A DNA stretch of 64,000 nucleotides from Sipunculus nudus. Its lineage: Eukaryota > Annelida > Sipuncula > Golfingiida > Sipunculidae. The translations under genes were made by a program, and so were the position numbers. How positions within the stretch are numbered: position 1 is the stretch's first letter; every line of letters starts with the position of its first letter. Positions 60,201 through 63,153 of this stretch are shown in pieces. The stretch covers positions 34,749,159-34,813,158 of the forward strand of contig CM049313.1 in NCBI GenBank assembly GCA_026874595.1. Direction: 5' to 3'. The notes below the pieces were generated by a model that was given only the letters and a program-made list of their open reading frames with translations, was not told the DNA's origin and searched no databases.

Positions 60201-63153
60201 CAATTGCATCATCATAAATCTCAATCTTGTCAGATAACACCACATCATGCATACAAATGTTTATTTATTTTTTACCACAAAAATATATCTTTTAAATCTG
60301 CAAAATAATAAATATCTAAAAATAATACTTGATTTAGATTTCACAATTTTTAATTGTGTCTTTATTTATCCATAATGTGCTTCATATTTTATAAAAATTT
60401 AAGCATACTGATGGGTTCAATTATATTTGTTAAAATCATTTAAAAGAAAATTGATTTCTTTAAAAATGCTACATTACACAACATTGCATCTTCTGGATTA
60501 CACCTTGAATTATTTTTTCAAGGAAAGTTTTTGCATATCGAAGTGGAAACAGCATTACAATTAAGGAGATACAGTGAAAACAATAACAATTACTGCATAA
60601 CACTTGGTGGGTTGGGTTTGACGGAGGGGGGGGGGATGATTAGGGTGGTGATATGAGAATAACTGTACACCTGTCACAGCAGGGGATCTCCCCCAGTGAC
60701 TGTAACAAATCAGAAACCCTGGCATAGCTGACTTCCAGTGACCTGGAGAGGGACCCTGCATCTGTAATCAAAGCAAGTGACTACAGAAAAAAAATCAATA
60801 ACTAGCTTAATTTTCAAGCTTTTATTTTCAAATTTCAGATTTAGACAAACTAAATATTTATGTTTACATGCTGTGAAAATAACTTAAAAAATTTACAAAA
60901 TTCAGATCTAATTTTGGGTAAACAATTGAATCTTAATTAAACATAGTTATATACTTGAGAAAATAGACTCTAGTTTCAAAATTTTTCATGTTGAGTGAGT
61001 TATTATTTTTCCTGATTTTTTACAAAGTCCATTATGTTTGGGCCCATAACTTAAAGAATTTATACTTTACAGACTTAATTTCTGGCATGTACATAGGAAC
61101 TATATAGAGGAATATTTATGGTAAATATGAGGAAAAACAGATGAGTGGTTTTGATATTAGGCAGTCCTGAAGAGTGAAAATAGGATTTTAATAAAAAATT
61201 GAGGTTTTTCCTTAATTTCTCAAAGGAACAAAGTCGCAAAGACCCAGTTTTCGGCTTGGTAGGAGATCTTGGGGACATCTAACATTATGCTAAATTTTGG
61301 ATTCCTAGGTCTTACGGTTTCAAAACGTGCCACATCTACGGACGGACGGACGGACGGACAGACGGACGGACGACGGACAATGGACCACGACTATAGCTCA
61401 GATGACTTATAGTCAGCTGAGCTAAAAATCAAACAATACAGGTGGCGCCACCAGTCTGCAGGAACTGATTGAACATCTCATGATCAAGTTTTTGTATGAC
61501 ATTTTTGACTATTCTGGGGGGTACTTTGGGGCCCCATAGCTCGAAGGATATGGGTAACAGAGACCTAATTTCTGGTTTCCAAGGAGATTTTTCATGGACC
61601 TCTCAGTGTGTCAAGAATTAAGATTCTAAGTCCAGTCTTTATGATTTGTGCCTTGTTAACAGATGTTCACATTTTTAAAGGTCTCAAAAATAGAGAAAAA
61701 AATTCGTAAAAAATCGTAAAATACAGGTGGCACCACCAGTCTGCAGGAAGTGATGTAACATCTCATGATCAATATGTATGCCAAAAATCATGACCATCAG
61801 TTAAGTAGTTAATGAGATATTGAAGTTATTGTATGAAATTTTTGACTTTTCTGGGGGGTACTTTGGGGCCACATAGCTCGAAGGATATGGGTAACAGAGA
61901 CCTAATTTCTGGTTTCCAAGGAGATTTTTTATGGACCTCTCAGAATCCCAAGTTACAAGGTTCTAGGTCCAGCGGTTACGATTTGTGCCTGGTTAATGGA
62001 CAGACAGACGGACAGACAGACGGACGACGGACAAAGAGTGATCGCTATAGCTCAGATGACTTTCAGTCAGCTGAGCTAAAAAGCTAAGAGGAAATGGCCC
62101 TGCTATTTGGTAATAATCAACTAATAAATATGATTACCAAAGTAATACTAGGACATGACTGTCATGAAAAAAAATACAGGTTTTTGATCTACTGTGTTGC
62201 ACAAAAAATATTTACAGATGGACGGACAAGTTGACAGAAAGGACTGACTACTTTATTTCACTTTCTGCTGAGGCAGGGGAATATTAATTTTTAGTTTATA
62301 TTAATCCATACTTCAGCAAATCCATTTTTGGCAGGAGAAAAATGATTTACAGGAAAGGGTATCTATGGTAAAAACTATTCCTACTGCCTAATACCTTTCA
62401 CCAGATTATTCTGTTACTCATTCACATGAGCAAATACTGATGATAATATTTCATGCAAACCATCACTGCGAGATTAGGATATATTTATATATAGTTACCC
62501 ATAACTCCTCCTGTATCTGGATCAGGTACCTTTCCTTGATGAGCACCACACAAGAATTCATAAGCTCCTGTAAATGTATATGTGAAACAGGTTATTGTTG
62601 TGATTAATAAGATGTACATAATTAAGCCAAATATGAAAACCTTTAACAGATGAAGCCTACAAAACATTTCTATGAAACAAATAACTTGGTATGAGTTAAA
62701 TTTCAATAACTGTATACACAAAAGCTTCAATGATTGGTTTTGTAGCCCAAGTATCATTATTCTTGCATTGGCAAATGTGGTAGTTACATGAATATAAACT
62801 GCATAAAAATTACTTTGTATAAGTTTATCTGTAATCAATTTACACAAACCACCCCAATAAATGAGTATATACACATTTAAATAAGTATTTACACAATATA
62901 CTTTTTTTCTTATTTCAGCAGCATACCTCACAATTCCATATTAACTCTTTTTTTACATTTTATTTTAGAGACATACTTGATTTGAATCTTGGACACAGCT
63001 TGCAAGGGTCCTCCTCCACCTGCCAGCCTTCCCCGAGAGAACAGCAGCACTGCTTCCATGTCAGGTTAGTGGACAGCCTGTCAGTACACTGTAAACGGTA
63101 TGGAGGGGCACTCGTGTTGTACACCTGGGCAAAGCAGGCCCCTGGTCTCATAT
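18322..63153 (-). CDS. FBN: fibrillin, 3' part of gene: 24 coding exons, TB5-equivalent to C terminus
   Basis: Fibrillins are large secreted extracellular-matrix glycoproteins that polymerise into microfibrils and, in vertebrates, bind latent TGF-beta/BMP complexes. Twenty-four exons, all flanked by AG and GT, join into one frame of 3,998 nt. The product has three eight-cysteine TB domains, nineteen EGF-type modules (eighteen with a D-x-[DN]-E-C calcium motif), a unique Pro/Tyr/Gly-rich region, an RLKR furin-type site, and a C-terminal propeptide. Module counts between TB domains (7, 5, 7) equal those of human FBN1 after TB5, TB6 and TB7. This separates it from LTBPs and fibulins, which have fewer modules and no such tail. 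The 5' half lies beyond 64000. Introns range from about 340 bp to 10.2 kb and hold most of the mobile elements of the window. I saw no frameshift or internal stop. Confidence 0.95.
18826..19430 (-). other. intron between w23 and w24
   Basis: Begins GTTAGT and ends CAG on the minus strand. AT-rich, no exon or repeat recognised. Confidence 0.7.
19431..19911 (-). CDS. FBN: fibrillin exon w23: end of last EGF, unique Pro/Tyr-rich region, furin site
   Basis: It starts in phase 2 with the codon completing G, then [14 protein letters not shown] closes the last EGF module exactly as RIGQGHCVS does in human FBN1. Next come a Pro-rich stretch and CYNCGLDGE, the counterpart of CYECKINGY. Instead of going straight to the processing site, about 63 residues follow with 16 tyrosines, many as GY or YY, and a tandem QPSPPGY repeat. 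Then SRLKRD, a furin-type site, and an acidic tail [12 protein letters not shown]. The donor is CAG|GTTAGT, phase 0. Confidence 0.95.
19912..20533 (-). other. intron between w22 and w23
   Basis: 622 bp; open frames at 20073-20369 have no domain and no fitting splice sites. Starts GTGAGT, ends TTTCAG. Confidence 0.7.
20534..20642 (-). CDS. FBN: fibrillin exon w22: last EGF module (cbEGF43 position), calcium motif lost
   Basis: Phase 1 in, phase 2 out (CAGGG|GTGAGT), 109 nt, the only phase change in the module series. Peptide [20 protein letters not shown] continues [16 protein letters not shown]; with HC from w23 it has the six EGF cysteines. The D-x-N-E-C start is replaced by GGSGC, and the hydroxylatable Asn of C-x-N is Pro (CLPTL). 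So it is EGF-like but probably does not bind calcium the usual way. The YQRIGQGHC ending fits human FYFRIGQGHC-type sequence closely. Confidence 0.9.
20985..21107 (-). CDS. FBN: fibrillin exon w21: cbEGF42 position
   Basis: Phase 1 in and out, 123 nt, acceptor GTTGCAG, donor GTAGGT. Starts [12 protein letters not shown], the same DENEC as human cbEGF42. It keeps C-x-N ([12 protein letters not shown]); the last loop is unusual ([13 protein letters not shown]), lacking the common Gly-Tyr/Phe. Confidence 0.93.
21108..22160 (-). other. intron between w20 and w21
   Basis: 1.05 kb, AT-rich, no repeat or exon recognised. Confidence 0.65.
22161..22406 (-). CDS. FBN: fibrillin exon w20: two fused cbEGF modules (40-41 positions)
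   Basis: 246 nt, phase 1 in and out, acceptor TTTCAG, donor GTAAAT (weak). Module one starts [17 protein letters not shown]. Module two starts [15 protein letters not shown] and ends [13 protein letters not shown], close to human cbEGF41 (YLQHYQWNQC), which pins the alignment. No intron separates them, although the conserved gene structure elsewhere gives each module its own exon. Confidence 0.95.
22481..22918 (-). mobile_element. tRNA-derived SINE with perfect 15-bp target duplication
   Basis: On the minus strand the head reads GGCTTCTGTGGCTCAGGGG with TAGAGC (A box) and later GGTTCGAATCTC (B box), a tRNA-like polymerase III promoter. The body of about 350 bp ends in an A-rich tail (plus-strand T run at 22481-22504). 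Flanks are exact copies of GGCTCTCTTCAACTC at 22466-22480 and 22919-22933. The perfect duplication implies a fairly recent insertion into the w19-w20 intron, in the same direction as fibrillin. Confidence 0.9.
23054..23419 (-). CDS. FBN: fibrillin exon w19: three fused cbEGF modules (37-39 positions)
   Basis: 366 nt, phase 1 in and out, acceptor CCACAG, donor GTAAGT. Modules begin [28 protein letters not shown] and [16 protein letters not shown]; all three keep the calcium motif and C-x-N. It follows TB7 directly, as in FBN1. It is the largest module exon of the window. Confidence 0.95.
23420..24207 (-). other. intron between w18 and w19
   Basis: 788 bp with no exon or identifiable repeat. 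Confidence 0.65.
24208..24261 (-). CDS. FBN: fibrillin exon w18: second part of TB7-equivalent
   Basis: 54 nt; acceptor TTTTAAG, donor GTAAGT, phase 1. With the last base of w17 it reads [18 protein letters not shown], giving the eighth TB cysteine. It matches the human pattern of a Phe/Tyr-x-x-L-C-P-x-G after the seventh cysteine. Too short for an open-frame scan; found from domain logic and splice sites. Confidence 0.88.
24670..26190 (-). mobile_element. family-5 Helitron-like end plus related AT-rich repeat (far end undefined)
   Basis: At 24670-24696 the minus strand reads hairpin CCGTGCGTAGCACGG, then GTATTTG and CTAGT, a textbook Helitron 3' end (hairpin, short spacer, CTRR). Downstream phrases such as ACAATCCGTACGGTGGTATC at 24713 recur near 26077, so two monomers or two copies are present. 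I could not find the opposite terminus; the right boundary is a guess. Confidence 0.5.
26476..26625 (-). CDS. FBN: fibrillin exon w17: first part of TB7-equivalent
   Basis: 150 nt, phase 1, acceptor TTCATAG, donor GTATGT. Peptide opens [16 protein letters not shown], very like human TB7 (NREGYCF), then [18 protein letters not shown] and EKCPKQGT. It supplies seven of eight TB cysteines including the CCC triplet; w18 supplies the eighth. Confidence 0.95.
26878..27610 (-). mobile_element. family-1 repeat, subfamily B, left part
   Basis: Starts AAACAAGGGACCCATGGGTC with CTCAGCTGA, then AAGGTAAAAATCTAAAATAA, the same as the copy at 59620. It contains a G tract at 27275-27293. It is interrupted by the Tigger element at 27611 and resumes at 30197. 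Confidence 0.7.
27611..30196 (+). mobile_element. pogo/Tigger-type DNA transposon, decayed
   Basis: Perfect 14-bp terminal inverted repeats, CAGTAGAACGCCTG at 27611 and its complement ending at 30196, with weaker similarity continuing about 10 bp further. Length 2,586 bp. The left flank ends in TA; the right flank is TT, so the TA duplication is not intact. Subterminal regions carry repeated ACGGTCA-type strings. It encloses the transposase remnant at 28295-29820 and lies inside a family-1B repeat in the w16-w17 intron, antisense to fibrillin. Confidence 0.9.
28295..29820 (+). pseudogene. Tigger-like transposase, inactivated by a stop and two frame disruptions
   Basis: From ATG at 28295 the frame encodes a helix-turn-helix of the CENP-B/pogo type ([18 protein letters not shown], later [17 protein letters not shown]), broken by TGA at 28373. 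Then follow a second CENP-B-like DNA-binding domain ([20 protein letters not shown]) and the DDE core: first Asp in [12 protein letters not shown]. The frame shifts near 28920-28960, where some 20 residues seem deleted, into [16 protein letters not shown] and the second Asp in [11 protein letters not shown]. The third Asp is in QPLDQGII. A further shift near 29170-29225 leads to the acidic C-terminal part ending at 29820. All three catalytic Asp codons survive, but no intact protein can be made. Confidence 0.92.
30197..31004 (-). mobile_element. family-1 repeat, subfamily B, right part (end lost)
   Basis: Continuation of the element broken at 27610: AATTCTGCTGAGGCAGGAAA and CATCATAAATCTCAATCTTG also occur at 60050-60230. 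It has a G tract at 30390-30412. It stops where the next family-1 copy begins, without its own terminal palindrome. Confidence 0.65.
31005..34078 (-). mobile_element. family-1 hairpin-ended repeat, long subfamily A, second copy
   Basis: Starts AAACAAGAGACCCATGGGTC, GCTCAGCTGATCGTGATTGG; ends AGTCAGCTGAGCTAAAAA. It is colinear with 8319-11460 with few differences, but the (GGAC)n tract and one arm of the terminal palindrome are deleted (junction near 34050). G tract at 32712. No coding content. Confidence 0.78.
34079..36376 (-). mobile_element. family-1 repeat fragment interrupted by a TIR element
   Basis: Body sequence like 33500-34078 resumes at about 34240 and ends with the palindrome at 36338-36374. 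There is no start motif, so it is truncated. A 1.4-kb inverted-repeat element occupies 34414-35813. G tract at 34103-34119. Confidence 0.65.
34414..35813. mobile_element. 1.4-kb non-autonomous TIR element with TA target duplication
   Basis: Perfect 24-bp terminal inverted repeats beginning CCGTAAAATCTCCACTTAAA, flanked on both sides by TA (34412-34413 and 35814-35815). The uninterrupted sequence GGTACCAATTTT is preserved in the related repeat at 33676-33690, which acts as the empty site. The interior is unique-looking and less AT-rich; it encodes no recognised transposase. TA targeting suggests a Tc1/mariner or pogo-type enzyme in trans. Confidence 0.88.
36377..36811 (-). other. remainder of intron w16-w17
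   Basis: No exon or repeat recognised between the family-1 fragment and exon w16. Confidence 0.6.
36812..36937 (-). CDS. FBN: fibrillin exon w16: cbEGF36 position
   Basis: 126 nt, phase 1, acceptor GTTGCAG, donor GTCAGT. Starts [17 protein letters not shown], then [11 protein letters not shown]. Last module before TB7, as in human (ENECQTKPGIC). Confidence 0.95.
36938..38437 (-). other. intron between w15 and w16
   Basis: 1.5 kb. A 40-bp stretch near 37622-37670 (GGGAGCATTGCATC, ACTGGGCCCTGATGTGA) recurs at 55198-55240 in another intron, so it belongs to an old dispersed repeat. Nothing else recognised. Confidence 0.55.
38438..38557 (-). CDS. FBN: fibrillin exon w15: cbEGF35 position
   Basis: 120 nt (shortest module exon), phase 1, donor GTAAGT. 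Starts [27 protein letters not shown] keeps C-x-N. The short first loop (TCPYAC) lacks the usual NG.C element, parallel to the human module here, which is also atypical. Confidence 0.95.
38558..39400 (-). other. intron w14-w15, exon-proximal part
   Basis: No exon or recognised repeat before the family-1C element. Confidence 0.6.
39401..41110 (-). mobile_element. family-1 hairpin-ended repeat, monomer-array form (subfamily C)
   Basis: Starts AAACAAGTGACCCATGGGTC and ends with GGACGACTGACAAAGAGTG and the terminal palindrome. The interior is four to five body monomers of about 300-350 bp, each with CTCAGA...ATATGGGTAACAGAGACC, GATTTGTGCCCTGTTAACAG, and GGTGGCGCCACCAGTCTGCA or a variant. One monomer has a G run of about 17 at 40797. 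This copy shows best that the family body is a tandem array. Confidence 0.78.
41504..43798 (-). mobile_element. family-3 Helitron-like repeat with long monomer array
   Basis: Low end, minus strand: GTCTGGGGATAC, hairpin TGGCACCTGCGGTGCCA, AGAAATGT and CTAGT. High end: two successive palindromes, 43424-43453 (arms GTATCCGC.AAAAC) and 43767-43793 (GTATCCCC...GGGGATAC), each preceded by GGC-rich sequence. The body has about three monomers of 300 bp with CCTGTGACCTTGACCTTTGA, then three near-identical units of about 280 bp at 42400-43215 with AGGTGGCGCCACC at their edges. No protein coding. Confidence 0.72.
43364..43405 (+). repeat. (CGG)14 microsatellite
   Basis: Fourteen uninterrupted CGG units just before the first terminal palindrome of the family-3 repeat, in the position held by (GGAC)n in families 1 and 2. 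Confidence 0.95.
44022..45026. mobile_element. 1.0-kb TIR element next to exon w14
   Basis: Left end ATACTGTGGTTGCCTTTATA, right end the complement of ATACTGTGGTTGTCTTCTTA; the pairing extends about 25 bp imperfectly. The ends are related to those of 41242-44020, which it abuts. The interior has short frames (44204-44563, 44560-44811) without recognised domains. The right end is 31 bp from exon w14. Confidence 0.7.
45058..45180 (-). CDS. FBN: fibrillin exon w14: cbEGF34 position
   Basis: 123 nt, phase 1, acceptor TCAACAG, donor GTCAGT. Starts [16 protein letters not shown]; the CAFRC segment is the same as in human cbEGF34 (LLCAFRC), fixing the alignment. Confidence 0.96.
45506..45691. repeat. 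perfect 93-bp tandem duplication
   Basis: The 93 bp at 45506-45598 (ATGCACATAACCAGAAATAT to GCAAATGAAAAA) is repeated immediately at 45599-45691 without a difference I can see. It lies in the w13-w14 intron. Confidence 0.9.
45780..45902 (-). CDS. FBN: fibrillin exon w13: cbEGF33 position
   Basis: 123 nt, phase 1, acceptor CTTGCAG, donor GTAAGT. Starts [20 protein letters not shown]; ends [12 protein letters not shown], like human FEPGPMMTC. Contains an NGT sequon. Confidence 0.96.
   Translation of the reverse strand, partial: TKMNAVSSQQSVVMEHVRIQWVCFSAPVEMASAQVQNRNV
46261..46779 (-). repeat. 40-bp minisatellite copied from the end of exon w12 and its splice donor
   Basis: Thirteen head-to-tail units, all 40 bp but one of 39. 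On the minus strand a unit reads ATATCCTTGACACTGTCAAC, ATGGAGTGCATTG, GTAAGT. The same string forms the last 33 bases of exon w12 (encoding [10 protein letters not shown]) plus its donor. The array therefore starts at the real exon and runs into the downstream intron. The real junction has GTTAGT. Seven intronic units carry GTAAG after TG, others GTATG, GTAGG, GTTAG or mutated forms. Confidence 0.95.
46765..46890 (-). CDS. FBN: fibrillin exon w12: cbEGF32 position
   Basis: 126 nt, phase 1, acceptor TTCCCCAG, donor GTTAGT. Starts [20 protein letters not shown]; matches human cbEGF32 ([15 protein letters not shown]). Its last 33 bases are the founder of the 40-bp minisatellite that follows in the intron. 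Reading through the donor meets TAG at once. Confidence 0.96.
47433..47576 (-). mobile_element. family-1 end fragment
   Basis: AAAAGGGGCCTATGAGCCATGACACTCAGCTGA is, in two overlapping pieces, a degenerate family-1 start (GGCCTATGAGCC and CTCAGCTGA). It ends where the family-4 repeat begins. Confidence 0.5.
47577..49317 (-). mobile_element. family-4 Helitron-like repeat with monomer array
   Basis: Low end, minus strand: GGCGGGGGCAT, hairpin TGTGTCGTTCCGACACA, TCTAGT. High end: palindrome 49286-49314 with arms ATGCCCC and GGGGCAT around GGCCACTTTGTGGCG, preceded by GACGGAAGGACGGAC. The body is six or so monomers of about 180 bp (GGCCAATATCTGCAGGCATT, GTAGGTCAAC, CGAACTCGATCTGTAACTGG). A family-2 copy is nested at 47963-48338. 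Confidence 0.75.
47963..48338 (-). mobile_element. family-2 repeat nested in family 4
   Basis: Low end, minus strand: TCAGCTTTTGCTAATATCCTAGT in two parts (hairpin TCAGCTTTTGCTAA, then ATATCCTAGT). High end: TAGCCCATCAGCC and GAGCTGAGGGCTA. It interrupts a family-4 monomer between GCATTGCGAAA and ACGACTATACATG. The short form has one monomer. No target duplication is evident. Confidence 0.7.
49320..49681 (-). mobile_element. truncated family-1 repeat abutting a splice donor
   Basis: Last monomer and terminal palindrome of family 1 (GCTCAGAGGACATAAG..., GGACGGACAACAGACAAAGA, CAGTAACCTGAGCTAAAA). Its AAAA end is about 16 bp from the edge of exon w11, with only the donor and a few intron bases between. 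Confidence 0.75.
49698..49757 (-). CDS. FBN: fibrillin exon w11: second part of TB6-equivalent
   Basis: 60 nt, phase 1, acceptor TTTACAG, donor GTGAGG. Together with w10 it reads [20 protein letters not shown], supplying the eighth TB cysteine; compare human EPDEAFRQICPYGSGIIVG. Confidence 0.92.
49758..50267 (-). other. intron between the two TB6 exons
   Basis: 510 bp, no repeat or exon recognised. Confidence 0.65.
50268..50429 (-). CDS. FBN: fibrillin exon w10: first part of TB6-equivalent
   Basis: 162 nt, phase 1, acceptor TTTTCACAG, donor GTAGGT. Starts [16 protein letters not shown]; has [14 protein letters not shown] and [11 protein letters not shown]. The PCELCPxEPDE string is shared with human TB6. 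An NVT sequon precedes the CCC triplet. Confidence 0.95.
50430..50947 (-). other. intron between w9 and w10
   Basis: 518 bp, AT-rich, nothing recognised. Confidence 0.65.
50948..51073 (-). CDS. FBN: fibrillin exon w9: cbEGF31 position
   Basis: 126 nt, phase 1, acceptor TTTCAG, donor GTAAGT. Starts [17 protein letters not shown], then [11 protein letters not shown]. Directly precedes TB6. Confidence 0.96.
51268..53150 (-). mobile_element. family-1 repeat, subfamily A, internally deleted copy
   Basis: Starts AACAAGGAACCCATGGGTC and CGCTCAGCTGA; ends (GGAC)n and the terminal palindrome at 53114-53150. It matches 31680-34078 in order but lacks about 700 bp after the start and another internal stretch. 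Confidence 0.75.
53151..53750 (-). mobile_element. second, older family-1 end in tandem
   Basis: Degenerate repeat of the distal body and palindrome (GATGACTTATAGTAAGCTGAGC at 53721, in family phrase) following directly on the previous element. No start motif. Confidence 0.6.
53930..54055 (-). CDS. FBN: fibrillin exon w8: cbEGF30 position
   Basis: 126 nt, phase 1, acceptor CTGACAG, donor GTAATG. Starts [17 protein letters not shown]; the usual GSF is GGF ([11 protein letters not shown]). Confidence 0.95.
   Translation of the reverse strand, partial: TRMSASQCLVCAATENVRTLLVVLSVSVMLGMNQQPVARSV
54056..55652 (-). other. intron w7-w8 with a (TA)n microsatellite
   Basis: TA repeats fill most of 54188-54270. 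At 55198-55450 there is the old dispersed repeat also seen near 37622. No exon recognised. Confidence 0.6.
55653..55778 (-). CDS. FBN: fibrillin exon w7: cbEGF29 position
   Basis: 126 nt, phase 1, acceptor TTTTTCAG, donor GTATGT. Starts [20 protein letters not shown]; ends [12 protein letters not shown]. Confidence 0.96.
55779..56381 (-). other. intron between w6 and w7
   Basis: 603 bp with no recognised element. Confidence 0.6.
56382..56504 (-). CDS. FBN: fibrillin exon w6: cbEGF28 position
   Basis: 123 nt, phase 1, acceptor TGTGCAG, donor GTAGGT. Starts [20 protein letters not shown]; carries an NGT sequon. Confidence 0.96.
56696..56992 (-). mobile_element. possible further hairpin-ended repeat, related to family 3 body
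   Basis: Begins ACTAGAAAGCTAG and carries CCTGTGACCTTGACTTCATG with CAAGTTTGAAATCAATATGT, as in the family-3 body, then GACAGACAGACAGCC. It ends near TAGGGCACCCGCTTCTTCAA, GCAGGGACC, a plausible but imperfect hairpin. Ends need comparison with other copies. Confidence 0.4.
57009..57092. repeat. 50-bp direct repeat near exon w5
   Basis: ACACCATGAAATATTACAGC and TGTTACAACAGGTAA occur at 57007-57041 and again at 57057-57091, 50 bp apart, ending 16 bp from the exon w5 donor. Confidence 0.8.
57108..57233 (-). CDS. FBN: fibrillin exon w5: cbEGF27 position
   Basis: 126 nt, phase 1, acceptor TTGACAG, donor GTAAGA. Starts [17 protein letters not shown]; ends [12 protein letters not shown], with an unusually basic last loop. 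Confidence 0.96.
   Translation of the reverse strand: MSMSVKKWRASVKMVTVIISKEASSVSVCLGLHWEEAERSV
57234..58138 (-). other. intron w4-w5; degenerate tRNA-like SINE head
   Basis: At 57307-57345 the plus strand has GGCCGCAGCCTTGTGGTTAA and GGCATTGAAC, an A-box-like SINE head with a poor B box. The rest shows nothing recognisable. Confidence 0.4.
58139..58264 (-). CDS. FBN: fibrillin exon w4: cbEGF26 position
   Basis: 126 nt, phase 1, acceptor TTTATAG, donor GTGAGT. Starts [20 protein letters not shown]. The spacing (CQGIARC) mirrors human cbEGF26 (CQRNAEC), unlike its neighbours, which supports one-to-one alignment. Confidence 0.96.
58265..58827 (-). other. intron between w3 and w4
   Basis: 563 bp, nothing recognised. 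Confidence 0.6.
58828..58953 (-). CDS. FBN: fibrillin exon w3: cbEGF25 position
   Basis: 126 nt, phase 1, acceptor TTCCAG, donor GTAAAC. Starts [23 protein letters not shown]-type middle ([12 protein letters not shown]). First module after TB5. Confidence 0.96.
59512..59619 (-). mobile_element. family-1 end fragment beside a longer copy
   Basis: CAATCAACCCATGGGTCACA and GCTAAGCTGA are a family-1 start; the fragment runs only about 100 bp before the start of the next copy. Confidence 0.55.
59620..61428 (-). mobile_element. family-1 hairpin-ended repeat, subfamily B
   Basis: Starts AACAAGGGACCTATGGGTCA, CTCAGCTGA; ends with a long (GGAC)n at 61340-61378 and the terminal palindrome at 61391-61428. 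The first 700 bp match 26878 onward, and the middle matches 30450-30960. The last third matches the subfamily A distal body. Confidence 0.75.
61429..62082 (-). mobile_element. tandem family-1 end with two body monomers
   Basis: Two monomers with GGTGGCGCCACCAGTCTGCA or a variant and GGTAACAGAGACCTAATTTC, then (GACAGACG)n and the terminal palindrome at 62046-62080. It shares no start of its own; it looks like an extra end added to 59620-61428. Confidence 0.7.
62499..62567 (-). CDS. FBN: fibrillin exon w2: second part of TB5-equivalent
   Basis: 69 nt, phase 1, acceptor TTTACAG, donor GTAACT. With w1 it reads [20 protein letters not shown] then GGVM, giving the eighth TB cysteine. The LCG start and PDPDTGG end parallel human TB5 (LCGSQRPG ... 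YTGLPVD). Confidence 0.93.
62977..63153 (-). CDS. FBN: fibrillin exon w1 (first in window): first part of TB5-equivalent
   Basis: 177 nt, phase 1, acceptor TTGTAACAG, donor GTATGT. Starts [18 protein letters not shown]; has an NTS and an NLT sequon, [12 protein letters not shown] and DPCKLCPRF. It supplies seven of eight TB cysteines. The preceding exon lies beyond the right edge. Confidence 0.95.
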
